DNA of 49,327 bases from Candidatus Auribacterota bacterium (GCA_026392015.1 JAPLCW010000102.1:1-49327); one strand, 5' to 3'; shown: positions 1 through 9,476, numbered from the stretch's first letter. The notes: a model not told the origin generated them from the sequence alone. Translations and numbers: made by a program.

Positions 1-248
1 AACTGATTTTGCTTCAATTACCAAACAGCATGTCAAACGTGTCGAAACATTGCTGAATACTAGACCTAAAAAATGCCTTAATTATCTTACGCCCAATGAA
101 ATCTTGGGCCTATGTGTTGCACTTCGCTCTTGAATGCAGCACATTTAAAACCTGAACGCCGGAGTGCGTTTCGGGATGCCGGCATGTAATTCGTGTTCTG
201 TGTGAACATGCACCTTACCGAAGCTGACCGCACACTGAGCGGGGGACT
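1..248. other. Left edge, no gene recognised
   Basis: No convincing coding region or RNA gene is visible here. The short open frames on either strand have no ribosome binding site and no recognisable motif. The sequence may be the end of a contig or the promoter region of the glycosyltransferase that starts at 249. Confidence 0.5.
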
Positions 249-1748
249 ATGGGAATCACGACTTCCGGCGCGCAAGGCAATGGACCGCCACTGGTATACG
301 TGGTGCTGCTCAATTGGAACGGCATGGAGCATCTCCCGGTATGTCTCGCCTCGCTCACACGGCAAACATATCCCAATCTACGAATCGTGATGGTGGATAA
401 TGGATCGACCGATGGGAGCGGGGAGTTTTCAAAGGAGTGTTGCCCCGGCATCGCGGTGCTCTCGAACAAAAAGAACCTGGGCTTTGCGAAAGCAAACAAC
501 CAGGGCCTGCGCTACGCCGCGGAACACGGCGCAGCATATGCGGTCATTTTGAACAACGACACCGAGTGCGAGCCTGATTTCGTGAGCGAAATGGTCAGGG
601 TCGCCGAGTCAGACGAGACTATCGCAGCCTGTGCGCCAAAGATACTCTATTTCGCGACAAGGGATATTCTCAACGGCGTCGGGACCGATGTCTCGCTCTT
701 CGGCTACGGGTGGGACAGGGGAGCGGGCGAGAAGGACGAAGGCCAATATGACAGCGAATGCGACGTGTTCGGCAGTTCCGGCGGCGCCATGTTGCTGCGC
801 TTGAGCGTGATACGGAAGCTGGGGGCGTTCGACCCGACCTACTTCATCTACTTTGAGGATATCGACCTCTCCTGGCGCATCAGGGCATTTGGATACAGGA
901 CCGTGGCGGTACCCCGGGCAGTCGTCTACCATAAGTTTTCAGCGACTATGGGAAAGACGCTTTTGCTCAAAGAGTTCCTCTCTCAGAAAAATAGGATCCG
1001 GGGGGTATTGAAGAACTTCGAGTCAAGAACCCTGCTGAAGATACTCCCGAGAATGCTGCTGTGTGACTGCAAGAGAATAAAATATCAACTGATTGACGAA
1101 GGAGACAGCGATTCTCTCAAGCGCGGCACAGTGCTTATCGGGGCGTATCTCTGGAATCTGCTGCATCTGCCAAGCCTTCTCCGCTACAGGCATCGCATGT
1201 CTCAAGGCCGCGCGCTCTCGGATGAAGAGATGATGAAATTCCTCACCCCCGTCATGGGAGGCTCTACCGCCGTTATTCCCAACTACCGGTTGGTGAATAA
1301 AGAGCTATTCGCACGCGATCCGAGTACAACGAAAGAAATCGTAATGGGCGATAACGATATCGGCAGCCTGGGGGCGGGGTGGGGAAACCTTCATGATCTC
1401 GCCGGGGGAAGGGGCAAGGCAAGGCGCGCATCCAAGAAATCTTTTTTTTACTTCGCGGGGGGGATGTCGACCGACCATACTCTTGAAATGGCTATCCTCG
1501 GCACTCCCTCCGCGCAGATCAATGGTTCGGTACACGTCAACGGAATACCCGTAGGGACCTATTCGGCGCCGCCGAAAAGCGGATTCACCATCGCCTTGCG
1601 CATCCCCTCGAAGATAGCGCACAATCCCGTCCTCGAGTGCTGCATAATCTGCGACCAGATATGGGTTCCGGACGAGCTATACCGCAACGGAGATTGCAGG
1701 AGAGTCGGTGTCTCCGTGAGCAGGGTCTCTCTTCACCCGCTCACGTAG
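249..1748 (+). CDS. Glycosyltransferase family 2 with C-terminal beta-rich extension
   Basis: A 499-aa cytoplasmic enzyme that should transfer a sugar from a nucleotide-sugar donor onto a growing glycan. Residues about 14-250 form a GT-A fold: VVLLNWNGMEHLPVCLASL, then VDNGSTDGS, GFAKANNQG and the acidic metal-binding motif LNNDTE near residue 103. This pattern is typical of the rhamnosyltransferase-like GT2 branch. Residues about 390-499 form a second part ending in WVPDELYRNGDCRRVGVSVS, resembling the small beta domain on the C-terminus of some environmental GT2 enzymes; its role is unknown. The start is supported by AGCGGGGGACT just upstream. It converges with the radical SAM gene, the two stop codons lying 10 bases apart. 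Donor and acceptor cannot be read from sequence. Confidence 0.88.
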   Translation: MGITTSGAQGNGPPLVYVVLLNWNGMEHLPVCLASLTRQTYPNLRIVMVDNGSTDGSGEFSKECCPGIAVLSNKKNLGFAKANNQGLRYAAEHGAAYAVILNNDTECEPDFVSEMVRVAESDETIAACAPKILYFATRDILNGVGTDVSLFGYGWDRGAGEKDEGQYDSECDVFGSSGGAMLLRLSVIRKLGAFDPTYFIYFEDIDLSWRIRAFGYRTVAVPRAVVYHKFSATMGKTLLLKEFLSQKNRIRGVLKNFESRTLLKILPRMLLCDCKRIKYQLIDEGDSDSLKRGTVLIGAYLWNLLHLPSLLRYRHRMSQGRALSDEEMMKFLTPVMGGSTAVIPNYRLVNKELFARDPSTTKEIVMGDNDIGSLGAGWGNLHDLAGGRGKARRASKKSFFYFAGGMSTDHTLEMAILGTPSAQINGSVHVNGIPVGTYSAPPKSGFTIALRIPSKIAHNPVLECCIICDQIWVPDELYRNGDCRRVGVSVSRVSLHPLT

Positions 1749-1758
1749 TGCCGCACGA

Positions 1759-4041
1759 CTATTTTTTCATCATCTCTTTGATGGCAGGGAGGTACAGGAG
1801 GTCGTGATAGTTGAGAAAGATACATTGCGCGCAATCTACAAGAGCGAGAGCGAATCTTCCCGCCGAAACATCCTCCTTCAGATATGAAAGCGATCTGCGA
1901 AAATTATCGCGGAGGATGTTGCCGAGACCGAGGTATTTATCTTTGTCCTGGTAGTAGTAAATCCACCATCTCCAGTCCATTTCCAGCACCGACCGCAGCG
2001 TGTCCCTCTTCATGTGTTGTGCGCGCGCGACAGGTTCGTAGACGAGAGTGAACCCCTTCTCTTTGAGCCGATCCGAGATATACACATCTTCAAAATTGGT
2101 CTTGTACTTCTCCTGATACATGCCGATGCATTGCAGCGCTGATTTTTTCATAACTGTATTGCTTCCAAAGAGGAAATCCGGATCGATAACCCTCTCATCT
2201 CCATGGTGCTGCCTGCAATGGACGGTGCGCCAGCGGTCGGCGAGGCGTGTCTGATAGCGCTCGGTGAGCTTGCCGCATGCGCCGGCGATTTTGTGCGCCG
2301 TGAATGCCTGCATCAGTGTCTTCAGCCAATCCTTATCCAGGGCCACGTCCGCATCAATCGCGGCGACAAACTCATTCCTCGCCTCGCGGAAGGCGGTGTT
2401 CCTGCTCGCCGCGAGTCCCATGTTTCTGCCGTGGCGAACGATTCTCACGGGATAGTTCGACGCGATCGCAGCCGTCTCATCAGTGCAACCGTCGTCGATG
2501 AGCAGGATTTCATCCACCGGATAACTCTGCGCGAGGACACTCTCGATACACTCCCTGATGGTTTTCGCCGCGTTATGGCAGGGAATATACAGGGTGACCT
2601 TATGCCCCCCCACCCCATCCTTCCCCTCAAGGGAGGAACGGAAACCAGGGGATGACTCACGCGATCGAGACGCTTTTTTTCTGTGTTCGTCCCACAGCCT
2701 GTGCGCCTCGCCGAGCCAGTGCTCCAGCTCTTCCCTCGAGAGATGCTCCGGCCGGATCACCGATTTCCCCGAGCCGTCATATTCATCCCAAGAGCGCGCG
2801 ATTATATCCTCTTTCTTTTTGAGAGCGTCATGGTAACGAGTTCCCGGGAAAGGGGTCGCGAGCGAGAACTGGAGGCAGTCGGGATTCCTGGAAAGGGCGT
2901 AGTCTATCGTGTTCTTGATCGTTTCGCGAGTCTCGCCTGGCAGTCCGAAGGTGAAGGTGAGGTGAAACTTTACGCCCAATTTCTTCGTGAGCTCGATTGC
3001 GCTATCCGCCTTTTCGAGATCGAGATTCTTTCCGGAGGCGTCCACGATCTTCTGACATGACGACTCGATCCCGTATTTGACCGCGATGAGGCCCGACTCT
3101 TTCATCGCGCGGAGGGTCTCCTCATCCATGGTGTCCGCGCGGCACATGGCGGCCCAGGGCAGGCCGATACCGCGTTTCTTGATCTCTTCGCAGATGCCGA
3201 TTACCCTCTCTTTCCCGATGTTAAAGGTATCGTCGTCGAAATAAAACGATCTGAGGGTGTACATCCTATGACAGGTCTCGATCTCATCAACGATGTCCTT
3301 CGCGTTTCGCGAACGATAGAGGTGATCGCCGTACATCACATCCGGCCAGAGGCAGAAGATGCACCGGAAGGGGCAGCCCCTGCTCGACCAGAGCTGGAGC
3401 ATCGGGTGGGGCATATCACAGAATGAGTCCCTGTAGTTATGCATCGGCAGGAAGTGCCGCGCCGGCCAGGGGAGCGAGTCCAGGTCTCGAACGGACGGCC
3501 TCCGCGGGTTATGGACAATGGCCCCGTCGGGTCGTCTGAAGGAGAGGCCCATGACGTCCTGAAGCGGTCCGGAATGCTCGAGCTTCTCGCACAGCTCACG
3601 GAGTGTCAACTCATATTCGCCAATGAGTACAAAATCGATCCATCCATTTTCCTTCATGACATCATCGGTGAGGACGCTCACGTGGGGGCCCGAAAGGGCG
3701 ATGCGCGCGGCGGTCGTTTCCTTGAACTTCTTCGCGATGGCGAGGTCGACATTAAATGAAGCGGTGGATGTCTCGTGGAGGATGAGGTCGGGATTGAACG
3801 CTTTCGCCCTGGCGATATACTGGTCCTGGGTAAGCCCCTCGGCGATTGCGTCAACCAGCAAGATCGGAAATCGTTCGCGCTCCAGAACCGCCGCAGCGTA
3901 CGCGAGGAAGAAAGGGAACGGAACGTAGGGGGGGATACGCGTTCCTTCAGGCACCTCCATCGTGAATGGCCAGCGCGAGCCCGCACGCACGCCGAGGCGG
4001 TTGCCTTTTTTCCATGGCGGGTTTCCAAAAAATATCTTCAC
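1759..4041 (-). CDS. Fusion protein: B12-binding radical SAM enzyme + GT2 glycosyltransferase
   Basis: A 760-aa two-enzyme fusion. Residues 1-190 resemble a cobalamin-binding domain (PPYVPFPFFLAYAAAVL, ALSGPHVSV, LIGEYELTL). Residues about 215-440 are a radical SAM barrel with the 4Fe-4S cluster motif C223-x3-C227-x2-C230. Residues about 480-700 are a GT2 domain (LYIPCHNAAKTIRECIESVL, LIDDGCTDET, AAIDADVALD). The linker at about 460-482 is Ser/Gly-rich and is encoded by DNA resembling a dispersed palindromic repeat. The start is GTG, overlapping the methyltransferase stop in a GTGA, which suggests coupled translation. The B12 radical SAM class often methylates or rearranges unreactive carbons, so a combined sugar or lipid modification and transfer role is plausible but inferred. 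An erroneous join of two genes is the alternative; the frame is open throughout. Confidence 0.85.
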   Translation of the reverse strand: MKIFFGNPPWKKGNRLGVRAGSRWPFTMEVPEGTRIPPYVPFPFFLAYAAAVLERERFPILLVDAIAEGLTQDQYIARAKAFNPDLILHETSTASFNVDLAIAKKFKETTAARIALSGPHVSVLTDDVMKENGWIDFVLIGEYELTLRELCEKLEHSGPLQDVMGLSFRRPDGAIVHNPRRPSVRDLDSLPWPARHFLPMHNYRDSFCDMPHPMLQLWSSRGCPFRCIFCLWPDVMYGDHLYRSRNAKDIVDEIETCHRMYTLRSFYFDDDTFNIGKERVIGICEEIKKRGIGLPWAAMCRADTMDEETLRAMKESGLIAVKYGIESSCQKIVDASGKNLDLEKADSAIELTKKLGVKFHLTFTFGLPGETRETIKNTIDYALSRNPDCLQFSLATPFPGTRYHDALKKKEDIIARSWDEYDGSGKSVIRPEHLSREELEHWLGEAHRLWDEHRKKASRSRESSPGFRSSLEGKDGVGGHKVTLYIPCHNAAKTIRECIESVLAQSYPVDEILLIDDGCTDETAAIASNYPVRIVRHGRNMGLAASRNTAFREARNEFVAAIDADVALDKDWLKTLMQAFTAHKIAGACGKLTERYQTRLADRWRTVHCRQHHGDERVIDPDFLFGSNTVMKKSALQCIGMYQEKYKTNFEDVYISDRLKEKGFTLVYEPVARAQHMKRDTLRSVLEMDWRWWIYYYQDKDKYLGLGNILRDNFRRSLSYLKEDVSAGRFALALVDCAQCIFLNYHDLLYLPAIKEMMKK

Positions 4042-4931
4042 GCCGCCCTCTTTTCTACATATGCGTTGAGTTCAATCCAGTCCATTTTCACGTTCACATT
4101 ATAATGCTGCTTACTGATGAGAGCCAGTACTTCAAATCCTGACAGTATCAACAATCGTTTCATGCTTTCTGCGGTGAAGAAGAGCAGATGCTGCCCTCCC
4201 GGCTGATAGGAGGGCTTTTCCTGCGGCACCTGTATGATAAGTCTGCCTGATGGCTTCAATATTCCCCACACCTCCCGCATCACAATGCCGGGATTATGGA
4301 TATGCTCCAGGGTGTGATTCATCGTAACGAAATCATACCTGGCCCTTTGCAGGTGTTCATCTTCAAGCCTCTTTGTGTAAGTAATGATGCCCCTGTTGAT
4401 AGCCTTTTGAGCTATAGACGCGACTATTTCAAGACCCTCCACCTGCCATCCTCGGTTTTTGAATAACTGCAGATGACTTCCATCAAATGACCCGATTTCG
4501 AGCATCCTCTTTTCCTCACCGAGACGCTTTTCATACCGATCGAACTGTATCTCTCGAAGAAGCCATTCCCTCCCACGCATAGCATCTTCATAGGACTGAG
4601 CAGTCATGCCGCCGCCCCAAATCGTCTCTTCATAGTAGCCGGCGCTAGAGTATATTCTGTCCAGTTCTGAATGTGCAGGAGAGGGGGCAACATAGGCAAG
4701 CGAACAGTGAGGACACGCAAGCAGCGCATATCCGTTGCATTTATTAAGAAACCGATTAAAACGGGTGCCGCAGAAGGGGCACTTATGCAGGAAGAACCGA
4801 TAATACCTCGCAACGGCCTCCAAGCGCTTCAGAAGATAATCTATTTCTCCTCGCCACAGATGAATGCAAAGATTATAAAATAGGACCGACAATCGTTTTA
4901 AATTTGCTGATTGCGGCATACGGTCATGCAT
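4038..4931 (-). CDS. Class I SAM-dependent methyltransferase with N-terminal zinc-ribbon-like motif
   Basis: A 297-aa methyltransferase. A cysteine pair cluster, C51-x2-C54 and C73-x2-C76, forms a probable zinc ribbon before the catalytic domain. SAM motif I is MLEIGSFDG (residues 143-151), followed by MNHTLEHIHNP and a GRLIIQVP segment, the usual layout of the Methyltransf_23 group often found in O-antigen and exopolysaccharide clusters. The start ATG is preceded by GAGGAAG nine bases upstream. Its stop overlaps the start of the radical SAM/GT2 gene by four bases, and the GT4 gene lies 110 bases upstream, so the three probably form one glycan-modifying operon. The substrate is unknown; a sugar or lipid-linked intermediate is likely from context. 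Confidence 0.85.
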   Translation of the reverse strand: MHDRMPQSANLKRLSVLFYNLCIHLWRGEIDYLLKRLEAVARYYRFFLHKCPFCGTRFNRFLNKCNGYALLACPHCSLAYVAPSPAHSELDRIYSSAGYYEETIWGGGMTAQSYEDAMRGREWLLREIQFDRYEKRLGEEKRMLEIGSFDGSHLQLFKNRGWQVEGLEIVASIAQKAINRGIITYTKRLEDEHLQRARYDFVTMNHTLEHIHNPGIVMREVWGILKPSGRLIIQVPQEKPSYQPGGQHLLFFTAESMKRLLILSGFEVLALISKQHYNVNVKMDWIELNAYVEKRAA

Positions 4932-5041
4932 AATAAACGTCTTCCTCGATCTATCGCTGAAATGGCGAACACCGATTAGCGCTGGAATAATTGGCTATAC
5001 CGGGAAAATTCACACAGAGAGGTGTCGCATTTCATATATTC

Positions 5042-6247
5042 TTATGTAAACAGGGGGAAATAATAATCTTCAATAATCTTTTTCCATGCGAATTTCATCT
5101 TTCCCCTCTCCCTTCCGGCCTCCCCCATTCTCATGCGCAGTTCCGGATCGTCTAAGAGTTTCTTGATGCTCTCCGCAACTTCTCCCGCATTCCCGGGTTC
5201 TACCAGAAAACCGGTCACCCCGTGATCCACGATCTCCTCAAGCCCGCCGACCCGTGAAGCCACGACGGGCTTCCCCGCGGCCATCGCCTCGACGGCGGCG
5301 ATGCCGAACGGCTCGCGCCAAATCGACGGCACAACACAAATATCAGCCTGCGCATACAGATTGGGGAGTTCCTCCTGTGAGTGCCACGGAAGATATTCTA
5401 TCGCATCATCCGCCGGCTCGCCACTGCCGTAGGTGGGGATGAGGAGCGTGAACTTTTTTCCGCGCGCCTTGAGGAGCCCGACCGCTTCCCTCAGCACCTT
5501 GAACCCCTTGCCCTCGTCCCCCGTTCTGCTCGTCATGAGGATGGTGATTCCTTCCCTTTTCCGAGTGCGCGATACGGCGGCGAACCTTTCGGTATCCACG
5601 CCCGAAGGGATGGTGCGCACGTTGGGGTGATACGGGGAGAGCGCGTCGCGGATATATTTATTGTAGACGACGATGGCGGATGCAGCTCGAATAGCGCGCA
5701 GCACGTAGGACTTGTAGATCGGAGTAAAAGCCAGCGCAGCCAGAAACTCCTGCGAGAACATATTGGGCGAAAAGAAACGGTGGTGCGCGAGAGAGCAGCG
5801 GGTGCACTCACACGTGTCCCTCAGATAATTCTTGGGGCAGATCTTTCCGTATCGGAATTGCGTGCCATAGTCTTTTATGCAGAGCCCTTCATATGCATAG
5901 AAGCGCAGGATCGGATGATAATCCCTGAGCGCGGCCGCGAGCGGAAATTTGAGATACCAGCCGTCGCCTATAAAAACATGATCGGGTTTGAGCCGCCCCA
6001 CGGCATCCTTGAAGATCCGCGGCAGATGCCATGCGTTGAAGGTCCACTTGGTGAAGGGCAGAGTGATGATCTTGAATGGAAAATCGCCTTTAATCCTGCC
6101 GCGGGGAAAATAGTCCGGAAAATCGGGGACGAGAAGAGTCACGTCGTGGGAATCGCTCAGCCTCGACATGATCTCTTTCAGGTCAACGCGCGCCCCGCCA
6201 TCGGGAGGCCAGTTGAAGAGCAGGTCTATAAATACAATTCTGGACAT
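5042..6247 (-). CDS. Glycosyltransferase family 4 (GT-B fold)
   Basis: A retaining glycosyltransferase of 401 aa from the ATG at 6247. The N-terminal Rossmann domain opens MSRIVFIDLLFNWPPDGGAR. The C-terminal half holds the nucleotide-sugar site with IPSGVDTERF, LLIPTYGSGEP and the E-x7-E motif EPFGIAAVEAMAAGKPVV near residue 311, diagnostic of GT4. An unusual cysteine cluster, CPKNYLRDTCECTRC, sits near residues 132-149 and occurs in a subset of these enzymes; it may bind metal. A TTG start at 6268 would add seven residues but would lie inside a candidate -10 box, so ATG is preferred. It is the first gene of the three-gene minus-strand operon. Sugar specificity is not readable. Confidence 0.88.
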   Translation of the reverse strand: MSRIVFIDLLFNWPPDGGARVDLKEIMSRLSDSHDVTLLVPDFPDYFPRGRIKGDFPFKIITLPFTKWTFNAWHLPRIFKDAVGRLKPDHVFIGDGWYLKFPLAAALRDYHPILRFYAYEGLCIKDYGTQFRYGKICPKNYLRDTCECTRCSLAHHRFFSPNMFSQEFLAALAFTPIYKSYVLRAIRAASAIVVYNKYIRDALSPYHPNVRTIPSGVDTERFAAVSRTRKREGITILMTSRTGDEGKGFKVLREAVGLLKARGKKFTLLIPTYGSGEPADDAIEYLPWHSQEELPNLYAQADICVVPSIWREPFGIAAVEAMAAGKPVVASRVGGLEEIVDHGVTGFLVEPGNAGEVAESIKKLLDDPELRMRMGEAGRERGKMKFAWKKIIEDYYFPLFT

Positions 6248-6258
6248 TTTGCTCTTCA

Positions 6259-6287
6259 CATATATCAAATACTATAGGTACTGTCAA
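6259..6287 (-). promoter_or_regulatory. Candidate sigma-70 type promoter for the GT4 operon
   Basis: Reading the minus strand, TTGACA (6287-6282) is followed after 17 bases by TATATG (6264-6259). The -35 is perfect and the -10 matches four of six. Transcription would begin only a few bases before the ATG at 6247, giving a very short leader. A TATAAT (6292-6287) overlaps the -35 and could be an alternative -10. Confidence 0.4.
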
Positions 6288-6306
6288 TTATAAAGACGCC
6301 AAGACA

Positions 6307-6458
6307 GTAAGGGTCACTTATGGGGAGACACTGTTGTATATGTCATTCCTGCGAAAGCAGGAATCCAGGTTTCATGCTGGATCCCCGCTCGAGTTTACAC
6401 TGAGCGCAGTCGAAGTGCGGGAATGACAATTGAACTGAATACCGATCTCACACCATTC
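6307..6458. mobile_element. Degraded copy of the GTAA-ended MITE
   Basis: This begins with GTAAGGGTCACTTATGGGG, then carries the same internal GTCATTCCTGC / GCAGGAATCCAGG palindrome and the CTCGAGTTTACACTGAGCGC block as the intact element at 17527. The right end (ATACCGATCTCACACCATTC) is decayed and no target duplication is visible. It lies between the divergent GT4 operon and the protease gene. Confidence 0.6.
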
Positions 6459-6666
6459 TCTATAGCCAGGATTACCAGTCTGCTATGTACTATTAGCAAT
6501 ATATGGTGCATTTTTCCAAATTCCCCCTCTGATCTTATTACTCAATTTACTCCACAGCAACTAGTTATAAATAGTGCTCAGCCTTCGAATGCACACATTT
6601 ACCCCCCAGCCGATTTGACAACCGCTAAAAATCAGGCGAAACTGAAATCGGACGAAGAGGAGAGAG

Positions 6667-9210
6667 ATGAAAACGCAGATAAAGTTCTTCAAATCTTCCG
6701 CGATGCAGATACTGGGGATGGGAGCCCTCCTCTTTTTCCTGTTTTCCCCGTCAGCAGCATCTCCCCAGAACGCACCGTACGTCAAGGGTGAGATCCTCGT
6801 AAAATACAAATCCCATGTCTCTTCTTTGCAGATGAAGAATATCGAGCATGCGGCGGCGGCGGCCATGAGAGAAGACCTTCCGTCGCCCGGATTGAAAAGA
6901 GTAAAAATAAGCCCGACCGCTTCCGTCGAGGATGCAATAGACGATTATTACAACCGGGCGGGCGATTCCATAGAGTACGCCGAGCCGAACTATATCGTCA
7001 CTGCCGATGTCATCCCCAATGATCCCGAATTCTCCAACCTCTGGAATCTCCGGAACACCGGACAGAGCAGCGGGACCGCGGGGGCGGACATCGATGCGCC
7101 CGGAGCATGGGATACACAGACAGGCGGATCCGTTATTGTGGCGGTCATCGATACCGGAGTGGACTACACACACCCCGACCTGGCGGCAAATATATGGATC
7201 AACAGCAAGGAGATTCCCGGCAACGGTATCGACGACGATAAGAACGGTTTTGTGGATGACTGCCGCGGCTGGGATTTCGTGAATAGCGATAACGACCCGT
7301 ACGATGATCACTCGCACGGCACGCACGTCTCCGGCACCATCGCTGCGGTGGGAAATAACGGGATCGGGGTCGCGGGGGTCTGCTGGCAGGCGAAAATCAT
7401 GCCGCTGAAGTTTCTCGCAGCGAACGGCGGAGGAACTGTCGCCGACGCCATAAAAGCGATCCACTATGCAACGATGATGGGCGCGAAGGTGATGAGCAAC
7501 TCGTGGGGCGGAGGCGGCTATTCCCAGGCGCTCAAAGACGCGATCGATGAAGCAAGGAACGCGGGAGCGATCTTCGTTGCGGCGGCGGGGAACTCGGGGA
7601 CCGACAATGATGCGATCCCCCATTACCCTTCGAGCTACGACTGCGCGAACCTCATCGCGGTCGCCGCAACCGACAACAACGATCAGATCGCCAGCTTCTC
7701 GTGTTACGGAGCAATCTCCGTTGATATCGGCGCGCCCGGCGTTGCCATTCTGAGCACGGTGCCGGGCGGCTACGCATCCTATAGCGGAACCTCCATGGCC
7801 ACGCCTCATGTCGCCGGGGCTGTCGCTCTCACCTGGGCTCGTTTCCCGACAAAGAGCTATGCGGAGATCATCTCGGCCATCCTCGGGGGAGCCGAGCCGA
7901 TTTCGTCGCTCAACGGCAAGGTGGCGACGAGCGGCCGTCTCAATCTCCTCCAAGCGATCAATCCCGAGAACGACACTACTCCCCCTGCGGCGGTCACCGA
8001 TCTGAGCGTTTCTGAGACCAGGATGTCTCGGGCAACCCTGCGCTGGACCGCGACCGGAGACGATGGCAACGAGGGGGCGGCGAGCTCCTACGATCTGCGC
8101 TATTCCCGGGCGCCGATCAGCGACGCAAATTGGGATTCAGCCTCCCGCTTCCCGTGCGCCGCATCACCCATGGGGGCCGGCACAGTCGAAGAGGCGACCG
8201 TGGGGGGTCTCCTCCCCTCGACGCAATACTATTTCGTGCTGAAGGTGAAGGATAACCGCGGCAATACCTCGGGGCTATCGAATTCGGTGTCCGCGACGAC
8301 AAAAGACGGGGCCGTAATGCTCGATGATTCGGTCGAGAACGGCGACAACGGATGGGCGGCAACGGGACTCTGGCACCGGTCGGGCAACCGCTCCTCGAGC
8401 CCGAGCAGCTCCTGGTACTATGGTCAGGAAGGGAGCTGGACGTACGATACCGGCGACACGAGCAAAGGCACGCTCACCTCGCAGGAAGTCGACCTCTCCT
8501 CCTATGAGGATGCACTGCTGACGTTCAGCTACTACCGGCAGGTGGAATCATACGGCGGCTCGTATGATATCACCTCTGTTGATGCATCAAAGGACGGGGG
8601 CTCGAACTGGACAACCGTGTGGCTGCTCGATTCATCGACTCCGAATGCCGCATCCTGGGCCGATTCGGGCGCGGTGATGCTCTCAAGCTTTGCCGGCGCA
8701 AAGGTCCGCCTGCGTTTCTCGTTCGACAGCGTGGATGGAACCAATAACCAGTTTGAAGGGTGGTACGTGGACAATATACGGGTCGTCGCGGAAGACTACG
8801 CCGGTAGCGGCGGAGTCGGAGGAGACAACCTGTACATGCACAGCGTGAAACTCACGGTAAACAAGCAGAGGTTCCAGAGCGGCAATATCCTCTCTCTCTA
8901 TGGCGCGGTGAAGCGCGGAGCCCTTAGCCCCTATACGCGCTGCAGCGCCTATGTGGCTGTCTCTCTCCCCGCCGGCAACCTCCTCTTCCTCACGAAGAAC
9001 GGCACCTTCTCGGCCAAGGCCGCCACGATCGCGGACAACTTTACCGTGAGCGACATGAGCGCCACGATCGGATCTTTCACTATTCCTCCGGGGCTCGCGG
9101 GCGGGACCTACACATGGATGGCAGTGCTCTCCCAACCGCAGAAGAGCGCCGTGAAGACATCGAGCTGGGTGAGCAACCTCTCCGAGGCGCCCTTTATCGT
9201 TAACCGCTGA
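6667..9210 (+). CDS. Secreted subtilisin-like serine protease (S8) with C-terminal accessory domains
   Basis: An 847-aa exported protease. A signal peptide (about residues 1-32) is followed by a short propeptide-like region opening VKGEILVKYK. The catalytic triad is clear: Asp in VIAVIDTGVDYTHPDL-type context near residue 161, His in SHGTHVSGT near 219 and Ser in SGTSMATPHVAG near 374, with the oxyanion Asn in AAAGNSGTDND. Residues about 440-540 look like a fibronectin type III domain. About 548-710 resembles the MAM/immune-inhibitor-A type beta sandwich (DSVENGDNGW, GWYVDNIRV). The last 120 residues form a beta-rich domain (YVAVSLPAGNLLFL, FTIPPGLAGGTYTW) recalling the C-termini of the giant stalk proteins at 12926-21852. 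The start has GAGGAG just upstream. It is probably cell-surface or extracellular, and its substrates are unknown. Confidence 0.93.
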   Translation: MKTQIKFFKSSAMQILGMGALLFFLFSPSAASPQNAPYVKGEILVKYKSHVSSLQMKNIEHAAAAAMREDLPSPGLKRVKISPTASVEDAIDDYYNRAGDSIEYAEPNYIVTADVIPNDPEFSNLWNLRNTGQSSGTAGADIDAPGAWDTQTGGSVIVAVIDTGVDYTHPDLAANIWINSKEIPGNGIDDDKNGFVDDCRGWDFVNSDNDPYDDHSHGTHVSGTIAAVGNNGIGVAGVCWQAKIMPLKFLAANGGGTVADAIKAIHYATMMGAKVMSNSWGGGGYSQALKDAIDEARNAGAIFVAAAGNSGTDNDAIPHYPSSYDCANLIAVAATDNNDQIASFSCYGAISVDIGAPGVAILSTVPGGYASYSGTSMATPHVAGAVALTWARFPTKSYAEIISAILGGAEPISSLNGKVATSGRLNLLQAINPENDTTPPAAVTDLSVSETRMSRATLRWTATGDDGNEGAASSYDLRYSRAPISDANWDSASRFPCAASPMGAGTVEEATVGGLLPSTQYYFVLKVKDNRGNTSGLSNSVSATTKDGAVMLDDSVENGDNGWAATGLWHRSGNRSSSPSSSWYYGQEGSWTYDTGDTSKGTLTSQEVDLSSYEDALLTFSYYRQVESYGGSYDITSVDASKDGGSNWTTVWLLDSSTPNAASWADSGAVMLSSFAGAKVRLRFSFDSVDGTNNQFEGWYVDNIRVVAEDYAGSGGVGGDNLYMHSVKLTVNKQRFQSGNILSLYGAVKRGALSPYTRCSAYVAVSLPAGNLLFLTKNGTFSAKAATIADNFTVSDMSATIGSFTIPPGLAGGTYTWMAVLSQPQKSAVKTSSWVSNLSEAPFIVNR

Positions 9211-9308
9211 TCCTCTCATCTGTTCTCCACGTAATTTTCCGCCACACTCCAATTCTTGCCTGAGTTGATTCTTGTTTTTTTCTATTTTGTGTGGAGAGGA
9301 ATATTCTC

Positions 9309-9332
9309 CCCTCCCCCTGTGTAGGGGGAGGG
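9309..9332. repeat. Perfect 10-bp hairpin after the protease gene
   Basis: CCCTCCCCCT and AGGGGGAGGG form a perfect 10-bp stem around a GTGT loop about 100 bases past the protease stop. No T-run follows, so it is a REP-like hairpin rather than a classic terminator. Confidence 0.5.
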
Positions 9333-9392
9333 ATAACTTGGGTCTCCCCCACAAAACAAAAGAACAGATGTAAGCAGTAACTAATAAAAATG

Positions 9393-9476
9393 ATTATCGT
9401 TTATCACTTACTACTTAGAGCTTACCGCTTATCGCTTACTGCTTACCGCTTATCGCTTACCGCTTGCTTCTTATTC
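9393..9476. repeat. Degenerate heptamer tandem repeat (CTTAYYG)
   Basis: About twelve consecutive 7-base units fit CTTAYYG: CTTACCG, CTTATCG and CTTACTG alternate, decaying at both edges. The array runs into the last codons of the DUF3047 gene, whose stop codon lies inside the last unit. Seven is not a multiple of three-base codons, so the array is not a coding repeat. Confidence 0.65.
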
